Origin: Flavobacteriaceae bacterium
Lineage (GTDB): Bacteria > Bacteroidota > Bacteroidia > Flavobacteriales > Flavobacteriaceae
DNA length: 64,000 nt
NCBI GenBank assembly: GCA_029238215.1
Contig: JAQWGN010000007.1
Coordinates: 62,001-126,000 of the forward strand
Direction: 5' to 3'
The notes beneath the pieces are model-generated. The model made no database searches, was not told the DNA's origin, and was given only the letters and a program-made list of their open reading frames with translations. The position numbers were made by a program, and so were the translations under genes. Position 1 is the stretch's first letter; each line of letters begins with the position of its first letter. Positions 51,984 to 62,480 of the stretch are shown in pieces.

Positions 51984-54902
51984 ATGAAATTATTTCTTCA
52001 AGTTTTAGTGTTATTTCTTTCAACGACTGTAATAGCACAAACCCAATTATCGGGAACTGTTTCCGATAGTAGCGGGCAGCCTATACCAGGCGCCAACATA
52101 GTAATTAATAATACAACGGGTACCGTTACCGATTTTGACGGAAACTTTAGTCTGTCAACGGATAAAAATCCTCCGTTTACAGTAACGATATCTAGCGTTG
52201 GACTAGCCTCTAAGTCTATTGAGGTAACTTCAGCAACGCAATCTTTAAGTGTAGTGCTTGATGAAAGTACAACCCAACTTGATGAGATTGTAGTATCTGC
52301 ATCGCGATTTGCTCAACGTATTTTTGAGTCTCCAATTACTGTTGAGAAGTTTGGTCTGCAACAGATTAAAGAAACACCTGCAGCTGACTTTTTCAATGGT
52401 TTGGAAAACCTAAAGGGAATACAATTGTCTCAGGGTGGTTTTTTATTAAATCAAGTAATTACACGTGGTTTCGGTACTGTTTATAACGAAGGGTTTGTAA
52501 CGCTTGTTGATGGTATGAATAACATGTCTCCTCTATTCGGATTTGCCATGGGTAACCTTATTGGTCTTGATGAATTGGATGTTCAAAGTATTGAAGTAAT
52601 ACCTGGTCCTGCTTCTGCCCTTTATGGTGCTGACGCATACAAAGGAATTATGTTCTTAAATAGTAAAAACCCATTTGAGCACGAAGGAGTTAGTGCTTAC
52701 TACAGAACTGGGGTTACTGAACAAGATGCTGCAGGCACTAATGATTTTACTCAAATTGGAATCCGAATGGCAACCAAGATAGGTGATAAATTTGCCATTA
52801 AAGCTTCATTGTCTCATAAAGAAGGAACTGAATGGGGTGCTGCGGAATATTCGCATCAACCAATGGTAGGTGGAGAGGTTGACCCTACATATTCAACGAG
52901 TGCTCCTGATTATAATGGGTTAAATATCTATGGAGAACGCGCTTTTCCAAGCTCTAGCACATGGGGTTTACTTGGACTTTTAGATCCTGCAACAGCAGCC
53001 TTGGCCGCCGCCGCTCCTAACTATTTTGATGATGTAGTTACAACAGGATATAAAGATAAAGATCTTGTTAGTGATAACGCTCAAAATACCAAAGGTAATT
53101 TTGCTATGCATTACCGCCCTGATGAAAAAACGGAGATTGTATTATCTTCTTTGATTGGTAGTGGAGAATCTCCTTTACAAGGTTTTGGAAGGTATGCCAT
53201 GAAGGGGATTAAAATCCAACAACATAAATTTCAAGTAGACCATGGGAGACTAAATTTCAAAACCTATTACACGCGCGAGCAAGATGGAGATAGTTATTCT
53301 ATTTCTGCAGCAGCAGCATTACTTGCGAATGCACCAAACTCGAATATTGCTGATTTGAGCGCATTAGGGTTGCCTTCTTTCACAGGTTACGGAGGCTGGT
53401 TTGCAAATTATAATTTAACTTATTTGGGAACTCTTGCTGGGGCTAATGGACTTACAGCTGATATTGCAGGAATTACTAGTCTACTTGGGATTATAGGTGG
53501 AGATATTATGACGGGCGGACAATCAATTAATAACCTTGCTGCTTTTGCTCCATTAGGGGGTAATACACAGTTTGCACACAATGCTGCTCGCTCTAATGCT
53601 GATCTAGGAATCAACCCCTTCACAGCTAATCCAGTAGGAATGTTAGTTCCTGGAACCGACGCCTACATTGCTACTTTAGCTCAAGCGACTTCAAGCAACT
53701 TACCAGTTGTTAATGGTGGATCTGGAATATTTGATGATACTGAAACTTACAACTTTGAGTTAAATTATGATTTAACTGACGTAACTGATTTTGCTGATTT
53801 CTTAGTTGGTGCTTCATACAGAATGACTGAATTGAACTCAGGCGGTACTATATATTCTGACCAAGATGGTCCAATTGAATACTATGAATACGGAGCTTAT
53901 GTTCAAGGGGTTAAGAAGCTTCTTAACGATAAGTTGAGTCTGACTGCTTCGATGCGAATTGATAAATCTGAATTTTTTGATGCGAACTATACACCAAGAC
54001 TTGCAGGTTTGTATAATATTGACGAGAATCAAAATGTAAGATTCTCATTCCAAACAGGTTTTAGAAATCCAACAAACCAAGATCAATATATTGGTTTATT
54101 TGCTGGAGATGTAACATTGTTAGGTACTTCGCCTGATAATATCGGCAGATACAATGGTACTGTTGTACTAACTAATGGAAATGTGGCTACGTTTACTGGA
54201 GATTATGTTTTCAATAACGCCTTGAATGAGGCTGGAACATCAGCTAATCTTAAATATGTAACTCCGGAGAGAGTTACTTCGTATGATTTAGGATATCGAT
54301 TTAAGTCTCAAGGACTAACAGTAGATGTTTCTGCATATTACAGCGATTATGAAAATAAAATCGGGTCAACAGACGCATATGTGCCTTATCTAGACAATAC
54401 TGCTGCTACACCCATAACTCTTAGCAATTACAGAGCATTAGGTTCGTATGCTATTTATCAAGCAGATTCAAACTCTGATGAAGATTTAAAAACATATGGT
54501 ATAAGTGCAGAGGTCACTCAAGCACTTTCATCTAAACTATTAGTCAATGTAATATATGATTACAATAAACTTGATTTTTCACCAGACCCAAACTCAAGTT
54601 TTGAGGCTGCATTTAACACGCCAGAACATACTATTAAAGCGGGTCTTTTAGGTAAATTTGGTATTATGTCATTTAATGTTTCAGCACGAAACACTTCAGA
54701 ATATTACTATGAAGCTTCATTTATTGACGGTATGATAGATGCTAGAACCGTTCTTGACGCTCAGGTGTCCTTCGATATCGCTCCATTAAACGCAGTACTT
54801 AAGTTTGGTGGTAATAATATTGGTGGTGATGAATATCAAAGTGTATTAGGTGGTGGGAACATTGGTTCTGTATACTACTCTTCTATTAGCTTCGATTTAT
54901 AA
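51984..54902 (+). CDS. TonB-dependent receptor with carboxypeptidase-like N-terminal domain
   Basis: The protein has 972 residues with a signal peptide (VLFLSTTVIAQ). A CarboxypepD_reg-like domain (about 20-105, with PGANIVINNTTGTVTDFDGNF) precedes the plug domain (QLDEIVVSASR as TonB-box-like region; SIEVIPGPASALYGADAYKG) and a 22-strand-type barrel ending SVYYSSISFDL. No SusD partner is adjacent, so it is not an obvious SusC. The ligand is unknown. It has its own promoter and terminator. Confidence 0.9.
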   Translation: MKLFLQVLVLFLSTTVIAQTQLSGTVSDSSGQPIPGANIVINNTTGTVTDFDGNFSLSTDKNPPFTVTISSVGLASKSIEVTSATQSLSVVLDESTTQLDEIVVSASRFAQRIFESPITVEKFGLQQIKETPAADFFNGLENLKGIQLSQGGFLLNQVITRGFGTVYNEGFVTLVDGMNNMSPLFGFAMGNLIGLDELDVQSIEVIPGPASALYGADAYKGIMFLNSKNPFEHEGVSAYYRTGVTEQDAAGTNDFTQIGIRMATKIGDKFAIKASLSHKEGTEWGAAEYSHQPMVGGEVDPTYSTSAPDYNGLNIYGERAFPSSSTWGLLGLLDPATAALAAAAPNYFDDVVTTGYKDKDLVSDNAQNTKGNFAMHYRPDEKTEIVLSSLIGSGESPLQGFGRYAMKGIKIQQHKFQVDHGRLNFKTYYTREQDGDSYSISAAAALLANAPNSNIADLSALGLPSFTGYGGWFANYNLTYLGTLAGANGLTADIAGITSLLGIIGGDIMTGGQSINNLAAFAPLGGNTQFAHNAARSNADLGINPFTANPVGMLVPGTDAYIATLAQATSSNLPVVNGGSGIFDDTETYNFELNYDLTDVTDFADFLVGASYRMTELNSGGTIYSDQDGPIEYYEYGAYVQGVKKLLNDKLSLTASMRIDKSEFFDANYTPRLAGLYNIDENQNVRFSFQTGFRNPTNQDQYIGLFAGDVTLLGTSPDNIGRYNGTVVLTNGNVATFTGDYVFNNALNEAGTSANLKYVTPERVTSYDLGYRFKSQGLTVDVSAYYSDYENKIGSTDAYVPYLDNTAATPITLSNYRALGSYAIYQADSNSDEDLKTYGISAEVTQALSSKLLVNVIYDYNKLDFSPDPNSSFEAAFNTPEHTIKAGLLGKFGIMSFNVSARNTSEYYYEASFIDGMIDARTVLDAQVSFDIAPLNAVLKFGGNNIGGDEYQSVLGGGNIGSVYYSSISFDL

Positions 54903-54924
54903 AAATCAAGAACTTTATTTTAAC

Positions 54925-54956
54925 AAAACGGCATCCCTAAATGGATGCCGTTTTTT
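54925..54956 (+). terminator. Terminator of the first TonB receptor gene
   Basis: AAAACGGCATCC (54925-54936) pairs perfectly with GGATGCCGTTTT (54943-54954) around a 6-nt loop, followed by TT. Confidence 0.9.
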
Positions 54957-54992
54957 GTTGATAAATACCGTAGTTCTTCCCCATATTTCATT

Positions 54993-55000
54993 TATATTTG
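54993..55000 (+). promoter_or_regulatory. -7 box (TATATTTG) of atpD-atpC
   Basis: A perfect TAnnTTTG match, 53 nt before atpD, right after the upstream terminator. Confidence 0.5.
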
Positions 55001-55035
55001 CATCCAAATTTAAGTGTCCTATTGGACGCATTTAG

Positions 55036-56571
<1,536 letters not shown>

Positions 56572-56576
56572 TTCAC

Positions 56577-56855
56577 ATGGTTTTAGAAATTGTCAGTCCT
56601 GAAGCAACATTATTCCAAGGGGAAGTAACTTCGGTTGTTGTCCCTGGAACACAAGGTTCTTTTCAAGTGCTTAATAACCATACACCTATCGTTTCTACTT
56701 TAGCCTCAGGTGAGGCTAAAATTGAAGGAAAGCTTGATATTGCTCCTGCCTTTCAAGCGTATTTTACTCAAAAAGATTCTGAAACTTTTCTTGCACTTAA
56801 CAATGGCGGGACACTAGAAATGCGCAACAATAAGGTCATTTTGTTTGTAGACTGA
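56577..56855 (+). CDS. atpC: ATP synthase F1 subunit epsilon
   Basis: The protein has 92 residues: only the N-terminal beta-sandwich of epsilon (LEIVSPEATLFQGEVTSVVVPGTQGSFQVL). The C-terminal helical hairpin that inhibits ATPase activity in other bacteria is absent, which is usual in Bacteroidota. It lies 5 bp after atpD. Confidence 0.93.
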   Translation: MVLEIVSPEATLFQGEVTSVVVPGTQGSFQVLNNHTPIVSTLASGEAKIEGKLDIAPAFQAYFTQKDSETFLALNNGGTLEMRNNKVILFVD

Positions 56856-56860
56856 CACAA

Positions 56861-56868
56861 TACTTTTG
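56861..56868 (+). promoter_or_regulatory. -7 box (TACTTTTG) of the BtuB-like receptor gene
   Basis: A perfect TAnnTTTG match; TTTTG at 56839-56843 fits a -33 element 17 bp upstream. Confidence 0.55.
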
Positions 56869-56905
56869 ATACATTTACCGCGCCAAATCTTTTTAAATTA
56901 TTTCT

Positions 56906-58699
56906 ATGATAAAGCAGGATGTATTTCATTTAATATTAGTTGCATTATTTTCAATAAATGCCATTGCACAAACAACACTAGATGAGGTTGTTGTCTCTTC
57001 TCCTAGATTGGACATTCCATTTTCTGAAAACTCTAAGTCGGTAACTGTTATTACCGCTGAACAAATTGCTGCAACTCCTGTAACAAGCTTTGCAGATCTC
57101 TTACGCTTTCAGGCAGGACTCGATATACGTCGCCAAGGGGTAGAGGGCGCACAAGCCGACGTGTATTTGCGTGGAGGTACATTTGACCAAGTGTTGTTGC
57201 TTATTGACGGAATCCGTGTCGATGACCCTCAAACAGGACACCACACCCTAAACAGCGCGCTTCCACTTGAAGTAATTGAGCGTGTTGAAATAGTCAAAGG
57301 TCCATCCGCACGTATATATGGACAAAATGCCTTTACGGGGGCGATTAATATTGTCACGAAAAGAGCCGCTGAAAATAAAACGACACTATATGAGCGAAGA
57401 GGGAGCTATAACACCAATCAGCTGGGTATTACGCATCAACTAGCAAATGATAACAGCCAGCACATTGCACATGCTTCGTATAACAGCAGTGACGGCTATC
57501 GGTATAACACCGACTTTAGGAACCTTCATTTTTTTACGCATAGCAGCTTTGGAACTACCCAGAAGTATAAGCTGATTACCATGTTTAACGAGCGAAAGTT
57601 TGGAGCTAATGGGTTTTATGGAGTTACTAGTGCTGAAGATCAATATGAAGAAACGCAAAGCAGTTTGGTTGCGCTAACTACTTCTGTAACGTCTAAAAAC
57701 ACAAGCTTTACACCTCGAATTTTTTGGAAACGAGGACAAGACGAATACATCTACGTTCGAAACAATCCTGGAGTATATCGAAATGTTCATATCAATAATA
57801 AAATTGGTGTTTCTTTAGACACAAAAATTGCCCATACCAATGGGAATCGTACTGGATTTGGTGCAGAACTTTCAACAGTCGCCATACAGAGTAATAATTT
57901 GGGACAGCATAGTAGGACCATAGCCCACCTATTTTTCGAACATCGAATTTCATTAAATCGTTTAAGTCTTACACCAGGCTTTGCATTAAGCCATTTTTCT
58001 GATGTAGCCACATTTTTTTATCCGGGATTAGATATTGGCTATGCGCTTAATAATGCATCAAAACTGACTTTTAACACAGGGTATACCTATCGCGTACCAA
58101 CATACAATGATTTGTATTACAACGGCCCTCAGGCCATTGGCAATGCCAATTTAAAGCCAGAAAAAGCACTGAGTTACGAACTCGCATACCGCCATGCTTC
58201 ATCGAACTGGTCTATAGAAGCAGCTTTGTTTCAACGCAATAGTGAAAACCTGATTGACTATGTTGAAGTGACTCCTGGTGATCCAAAGTGGTTGGCTTCC
58301 AACGCACAAGAGGTATCAACTTTTGGTGGAGAGTTTATTTCTTCCTTTGCTTTTGATATCGGAAAATACCAACAACAACTTACGTTGTCTTACGCCTATG
58401 TTAAAGATGATTATACCAAAACAGTTGTTTCGCGTTATGCCTTAAATGCATTGAAGCACAATGTCAATATTCAGCTATTGAAAAAATTTACATCACGTTG
58501 GTCATCTTCCACATCCTATCGCTACGCTGCACGTGCATTAGGCGGAAATTATCAAGTGGTCAATGCGCAGTTGGCATATACGGCAGGAGATTGGGGCATT
58601 CAATTACAGGGGCGTAATTTATTTAATGCAGATTATGTAGAAAATCTTATTCCGATGCCTAAAGCACACGGAGTAATTTCGCTACAACACTCGTTTTAA
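56906..58699 (+). CDS. TonB-dependent receptor, BtuB-like
   Basis: The protein has 597 residues with a signal peptide (LILVALFSINAIAQ). TTLDEVVVSS is the TonB-box region. The plug carries GGTFDQVLLLIDGIRVDDPQ and VIERVEIVKGPSARIYGQNAF, as in vitamin B12/small-siderophore receptors. The barrel ends with HGVISLQHSF, whose terminal Phe is an outer-membrane insertion signal. The ligand is unknown; no cobalamin riboswitch was recognised upstream. It ends in a 4-bp overlap with convergent recX. Confidence 0.88.
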   Translation: MIKQDVFHLILVALFSINAIAQTTLDEVVVSSPRLDIPFSENSKSVTVITAEQIAATPVTSFADLLRFQAGLDIRRQGVEGAQADVYLRGGTFDQVLLLIDGIRVDDPQTGHHTLNSALPLEVIERVEIVKGPSARIYGQNAFTGAINIVTKRAAENKTTLYERRGSYNTNQLGITHQLANDNSQHIAHASYNSSDGYRYNTDFRNLHFFTHSSFGTTQKYKLITMFNERKFGANGFYGVTSAEDQYEETQSSLVALTTSVTSKNTSFTPRIFWKRGQDEYIYVRNNPGVYRNVHINNKIGVSLDTKIAHTNGNRTGFGAELSTVAIQSNNLGQHSRTIAHLFFEHRISLNRLSLTPGFALSHFSDVATFFYPGLDIGYALNNASKLTFNTGYTYRVPTYNDLYYNGPQAIGNANLKPEKALSYELAYRHASSNWSIEAALFQRNSENLIDYVEVTPGDPKWLASNAQEVSTFGGEFISSFAFDIGKYQQQLTLSYAYVKDDYTKTVVSRYALNALKHNVNIQLLKKFTSRWSSSTSYRYAARALGGNYQVVNAQLAYTAGDWGIQLQGRNLFNADYVENLIPMPKAHGVISLQHSF

Positions 58700-59166
58700 C
58701 TAGCTGTTAACCTGTCAAGCTGTTCATAGATTAAGTGCGTTTCCCAACCTCGATAAGCGAGGTACTGAAATAGTTTTTGTTTGCGGATTTGTGTGCTGTG
58801 ACGACTAAGCTGTTCCCATTTTTTTTCACTTATCTCATTTATTTTTTTTAGGTAAGTTGCGTCATCAATTTTCTTTAGAGCAAGTTTTATATCGTAAGCA
58901 GAAACTTTTCTAAATTTTAGTTCTCTTGTGATTCGGAGTTTCCCCCAATGCTTAATTGAAAATTTACCATGCGCAAACTGCTGTGCAAATCGACTCTCAT
59001 TTAGATACCCTTCGTTAACTAAGGTTCCCATCACTTGTTCGATTACTTGTGGGATCATCCTCATGGAATATAGCTTGTCTTTTACATCTTTATGACAACG
59101 TTCTTGATACGCGCAATAGTGGCGCATTTTTTCAAGAGCTTCGGAAACGGTAAATGTTTTTTTCAC
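58696..59166 (-). CDS. recX: Regulatory protein RecX
   Basis: The protein has 156 residues. Three-helix repeats of the RecX family are visible: SEALEKMRHYCAYQERCHKDV, LVNEGYLNESRFAQQFAHGK and KLFQYLAYRGWETHLI. RecX limits RecA filament extension. recA is not adjacent. It is separated from the RNase G gene by a terminator. Confidence 0.88.
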   Translation of the reverse strand: MKKTFTVSEALEKMRHYCAYQERCHKDVKDKLYSMRMIPQVIEQVMGTLVNEGYLNESRFAQQFAHGKFSIKHWGKLRITRELKFRKVSAYDIKLALKKIDDATYLKKINEISEKKWEQLSRHSTQIRKQKLFQYLAYRGWETHLIYEQLDRLTAS

Positions 59167-59180
59167 AAGGGCTAAAATAA

Positions 59181-59206
59181 AAAAAGCGGCACTAAGGCCG
59201 CTTTTT
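59181..59206 (-). terminator. Terminator between recX and the RNase G gene
   Basis: AAAAAGCGGC (59181-59190) and GCCGCTTTTT (59197-59206) form a perfect 10-bp stem with a 6-nt loop. On the minus strand the stem ends in T residues directly after the RNase G gene. Confidence 0.88.
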
Positions 59207-59210
59207 GTTT

Positions 59211-60761
59211 TTAAATATGTATCACTTTACCTTTTCCATCAAAGAAACGGTAATGTAAATAGGTATATGCATCGCGTGGCATCACTTTGATCCACTTGTT
59301 GTACTCAAAATACCACTTCATACGCTCTGACTTCATTCCCTTAGCGACATAAGCCGCAATAAAAGGGTGTAAGTGCAACACAATTTTTTTCTTTTTGTGT
59401 TTCGGATTTGCTAAAATCTTTTCTAAGTCAGATTTGATTTTGTCAATTAATACAATAGGTGCTTCAACCTCTCCATTAATGTTGGGGTTTGGCTCACTTG
59501 TTTTAATATCCATTTCAGGTCGTACGCGTTGTCGCGTCATTTGAATCAGTCCGATTCTACTTGGAGGTAAAATCTTATGTTTTGCACGATCACTTTCCAT
59601 TTCTTTTCTGAAGTGTTCGAAAAGCTTTTTCCTGTTTTCTTGACGTATCATGTCAATGAAGTCAATAACAATAATCCCACCCATATCGCGTAAGCGCAGC
59701 TGGCGAGCTATTTCTGTGGCAGCAATCATGTTTACCTCTAATGCGGTATCTTCTTGATTCTTCGCTTTGTTAGAGCGGTTGCCACTATTGACATCTATAA
59801 CGTGAAGGGCTTCGGTATGCTCAACAATTAAATAAGCGCCTCTATTCATAGAGACTGTACGTCCAAAGGACGCTTTAATTTGTCGTTCAATACCAAAGTG
59901 TTCAAAAATGGGAATGTCACTTTTATAGAGTTTGGCAATTGATGCCCTTTCAGGAGCAATTTGCTCTAAATACTCTTTTACTTCTGTTAGAAGTTCAGGG
60001 TCGTCTACATGTATGCCTGTAAATTCATCGTCAAAGATATCTCTCAAAATAGAAGAGGCTCTATTGAGCTCACTCAGTACTCTAGAGGGATAATCAGCTT
60101 TTTGGATTTTTTTACACATTTGAACCCAACGATTATAAAGATCTTCTAAATCTTTATCGAGTTCGGCTACTTTCTTGCCTTCAGCCACGGTTCTAATAAT
60201 AACACCAAAACCTTTTGGCTTAATACTCATCACAAGCTTCTTTAAGCGGTTCTTTTCTTCACGTGTAGAAATTTTTTGTGACATGGATACACGGTCCGAA
60301 AAAGGAACTAATACCAAATACCTTCCCGCCAAGGACAATTCCGAACTAATACGGGGTCCTTTGGTAGAAATAGGTTCTTTGATAATTTGAACAAGTAGAG
60401 ATTGATTGGCCTGAATAGCGTCAGTAATGACACCATCTTTACTAATTTCAGGCTCTAGCGGATAGTTCTTTAATGAAAAGTCTTTGACTTTTCCTGAACT
60501 GGCACGTTTGATAAATTTTAAGAGCGTGGCTACTTTAGGGCCTAAGTCATGATAATGCAAAAAAGCATCTTTTTCATATCCTACGTTAACAAACGCAGCA
60601 TTTAAACCCGAAAGGGTTTTTTTAACTTTTGCTAAAAAAATATCACCTACGTGAAATTTGTTGTCTTCAATTTCTTTGTGAAACTCAACGAGCTTTCCGT
60701 CTTTGAGTAAGGCAAAATCAACTGCAGAGGATCGTGAACGAATAATTAGTTCTTTACTCAC
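59211..60761 (-). CDS. rng: Ribonuclease E/G family protein (RNase G-type)
   Basis: The protein has 516 residues. The N-terminal S1 RNA-binding domain (about 35-130) includes VGDIFLAKVKKTLSGLNAAFVNVG. The catalytic DNase-I-like region carries the metal-binding Asp residues in HVIDVNSGN and IVIDFIDM. No long C-terminal degradosome scaffold is present, as in RNase G. It cleaves single-stranded RNA, with roles in rRNA processing and mRNA decay. A perfect palindrome lies in its leader. Confidence 0.92.
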   Translation of the reverse strand: MSKELIIRSRSSAVDFALLKDGKLVEFHKEIEDNKFHVGDIFLAKVKKTLSGLNAAFVNVGYEKDAFLHYHDLGPKVATLLKFIKRASSGKVKDFSLKNYPLEPEISKDGVITDAIQANQSLLVQIIKEPISTKGPRISSELSLAGRYLVLVPFSDRVSMSQKISTREEKNRLKKLVMSIKPKGFGVIIRTVAEGKKVAELDKDLEDLYNRWVQMCKKIQKADYPSRVLSELNRASSILRDIFDDEFTGIHVDDPELLTEVKEYLEQIAPERASIAKLYKSDIPIFEHFGIERQIKASFGRTVSMNRGAYLIVEHTEALHVIDVNSGNRSNKAKNQEDTALEVNMIAATEIARQLRLRDMGGIIVIDFIDMIRQENRKKLFEHFRKEMESDRAKHKILPPSRIGLIQMTRQRVRPEMDIKTSEPNPNINGEVEAPIVLIDKIKSDLEKILANPKHKKKKIVLHLHPFIAAYVAKGMKSERMKWYFEYNKWIKVMPRDAYTYLHYRFFDGKGKVIHI

Positions 60762-60775
60762 AATTATGATTTTTT

Positions 60776-60793
60776 GTTCCGTAACTACGGAAC
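60776..60793. repeat. 18-bp near-perfect palindrome in the rng leader
   Basis: GTTCCGTA (60776-60783) and TACGGAAC (60786-60793) are exact inverted repeats around AC, 14 bp before the RNase G start. On the minus strand the stem is followed by A rather than T residues, so it is not a terminator. Confidence 0.7.
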
Positions 60794-60891
60794 AGATTGA
60801 ACAATTTATGCTGTGGAAATTTTTTTAGAGGGAACAATTCTAAAATAAATCTCATGTCAATGAACTTGAATGTTCAGGGGGTTAAGAAGTG

Positions 60892-60981
60892 TTACTTTTT
60901 CTTATGTCGATTAGCACGACTTCTTTTTTTACGCTTGTGCGTGGCTACCTTGTGTCTTTTACGTTTTTTACCACTTGGCAT
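60892..60981 (-). CDS. 29-aa Lys/Arg-rich protein, AURKAIP1/COX24-like
   Basis: The protein has only 29 residues, starting MPSGKKRKRHKVATHKRK and ending NRHKKK; 19 of them are Lys, Arg or His. It matches the short AURKAIP1/COX24 (mS38-like) proteins conserved in Bacteroidota, which suggests a small ribosome-associated protein. This is from recall. It lies between HU and RNase G, both on the same strand. Confidence 0.75.
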   Translation of the reverse strand: MPSGKKRKRHKVATHKRKKRSRANRHKKK

Positions 60982-61016
60982 ATGTTATGTTCTAAATAAT
61001 TAATATAATGTGATCG

Positions 61017-61307
61017 TTATTTGACGGCCACGTTTTTTTTCACTTGCTCCAAAAAATCCTTTGCAGGTTTAAATGAAGGTATATTGTGTGCTGGTATATC
61101 TATGGTAACGTTTTTTGAAATATTACGCCCTTTTTTAGCTTTTCGTGTTTTAATCACAAAGCTACCAAAACCGCGTAAATATACGTTTTTACCAGATTCT
61201 TGCGCACCTTTAACTTCTTTCATGAAATGATTTACAATTGCTTGCACATCATTCTTTTCTACTCCCAGTTTATCGGAAATGTTTGATACAATTTCGGCTT
61301 TTGTCAT
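61017..61307 (-). CDS. HU-family DNA-binding protein
   Basis: The protein has 96 residues. MTKAEIVSNISDKLGVEK begins the dimerisation helices, LRGFGSFVIKTRKAKKGRN is the conserved core with the start of the DNA-binding arm, and IPSFKPAKDF closes it. It bends and compacts DNA. A -7 box lies 36 nt upstream. Confidence 0.95.
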   Translation of the reverse strand: MTKAEIVSNISDKLGVEKNDVQAIVNHFMKEVKGAQESGKNVYLRGFGSFVIKTRKAKKGRNISKNVTIDIPAHNIPSFKPAKDFLEQVKKNVAVK

Positions 61308-61343
61308 CCTTAAATTCTTGTGTGGTTGTAAATTTTAGGTGTG

Positions 61344-61351
61344 CAAATATA
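61344..61351 (-). promoter_or_regulatory. -7 box (TATATTTG) of the HU gene
   Basis: A perfect TAnnTTTG match on the minus strand, 36 nt before the HU start at 61307. Confidence 0.5.
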
Positions 61352-61408
61352 AAAATTTAATTGATACCTAATGTCTCACTTTAGCATACATAACTCATTC
61401 ATTGCATG

Positions 61409-61416
61409 TATTTTTG
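61409..61416 (+). promoter_or_regulatory. -7 box (TATTTTTG) of mutY
   Basis: A perfect TAnnTTTG match ending 5 nt before the ATG at 61422, predicting a leaderless mRNA. Confidence 0.6.
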
Positions 61417-61421
61417 CCTAG

Positions 61422-62456
61422 ATGAACACATTTACTTCAAATTTGCTTGTTTGGTACCATTCAAACAGACGTCAGTTACCATGGCGTAAGACTAAGGACC
61501 CCTATGCGATTTGGCTGTCAGAAGTTATCATGCAACAGACGCGTGTAGCTCAAGGAACACCATATTTTGAGCGTTTTCTATCGAACTACCCTACGGTCGA
61601 TGATTTGGCTCAAGCAAACGAAGATGATGTTCTAAAACTTTGGCAAGGATTAGGATATTACTCTAGGGCAAGAAATTTACATAAAACCGCAAAAGAAGTT
61701 TCTATTAACTTAAATGGCATATTTCCATCTTCATACAATTCCTTATTAAACTTGCCAGGCGTTGGTGTATATACAGCAAGTGCAATTGCTTCAATATGTT
61801 TTGATGAACCCACTGCTGTAGTTGATGGAAACGTTTATCGAGTTCTGGCACGTTATTTTGATATAGATACTCCAATAAACCAATCACAAGGAATCCGTCT
61901 TTTTCAAGAGCTAGCACAAACCCTCATTGATCTGCATAATCCAGGGGAATACAATCAGGCTATTATGGAGTTTGGAGCCCTACAATGTACTCCCAAGCAG
62001 CCTCTGTGTACAACATGCCCTGTTGCAAGCACTTGCCAATCGTTACAAAACAACTCCATAGCAGAGCGCCCTCAAAAAATAAAGGCAAAGCCTGCTAAAA
62101 AGCGATTCTTCCACTACTTGATTCCATTTGATAAAAACAATAACACCTTGTTAATTAAAAGAAAAGGAAAGGACATTTGGGAAGGTCTTAATGAATTTCC
62201 TCTCATAGAAGGAGCTTCTCTACTGAAAGAGAAAGAACTCAAAGCACATCCTGATGCACCAAGTTGGTCAACACTGGCTAAATGGACGTTATTTGAAGAA
62301 ACAGCAGTAGTACACAAACTTTCTCATCAAACAATCTATACCCACTTTTGGATTTTAGAGGATGTTCCTCGGTCGTTTCCTTTACCATGGAGTGCTATTA
62401 ATGATTATGGGGTTCCCCGCCTGATTGAACGCTTTTTGCAGAAGTTCAACCGATAA
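61422..62456 (+). CDS. mutY: A/G-specific adenine glycosylase MutY
   Basis: The protein has 344 residues and removes adenine paired with 8-oxoguanine. LPWRKTKDPYAIWLSEVIMQ contains the catalytic Glu, LPGVGVYTASAI is the helix-hairpin-helix and VVDGNVYRVL the catalytic Asp. The 4Fe-4S loop reads CTPKQPLCTTCPVASTC (C-X6-C-X2-C-X5-C). The C-terminal ~110 residues form the NUDIX-like domain that recognises 8-oxoG. It heads the conserved order mutY-ssb-gldE. Confidence 0.95.
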   Translation: MNTFTSNLLVWYHSNRRQLPWRKTKDPYAIWLSEVIMQQTRVAQGTPYFERFLSNYPTVDDLAQANEDDVLKLWQGLGYYSRARNLHKTAKEVSINLNGIFPSSYNSLLNLPGVGVYTASAIASICFDEPTAVVDGNVYRVLARYFDIDTPINQSQGIRLFQELAQTLIDLHNPGEYNQAIMEFGALQCTPKQPLCTTCPVASTCQSLQNNSIAERPQKIKAKPAKKRFFHYLIPFDKNNNTLLIKRKGKDIWEGLNEFPLIEGASLLKEKELKAHPDAPSWSTLAKWTLFEETAVVHKLSHQTIYTHFWILEDVPRSFPLPWSAINDYGVPRLIERFLQKFNR

Positions 62457-62458
62457 TG

Positions 62459-62466
62459 TACATTTG
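62459..62466 (+). promoter_or_regulatory. -7 box (TACATTTG) of ssb
   Basis: A perfect TAnnTTTG match directly after the mutY stop, 14 nt before the ssb ATG, so ssb can be transcribed on its own. Confidence 0.55.
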
Positions 62467-62480
62467 ATGTAAAATCTATC

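Noticed and set aside
60797-61003. Plus-strand frame of 68 codons across the rng-HU gap
   Set aside because: It is the antisense shadow of the 29-aa basic protein and of non-coding sequence.
61962-61985. MutY segment NQAIMEFGA has Glu where E. coli MutY has Asp, suggesting a lost catalytic residue
   Set aside because: The catalytic Asp of MutY lies in the earlier VDGNV motif, which is intact here; this position is not catalytic.
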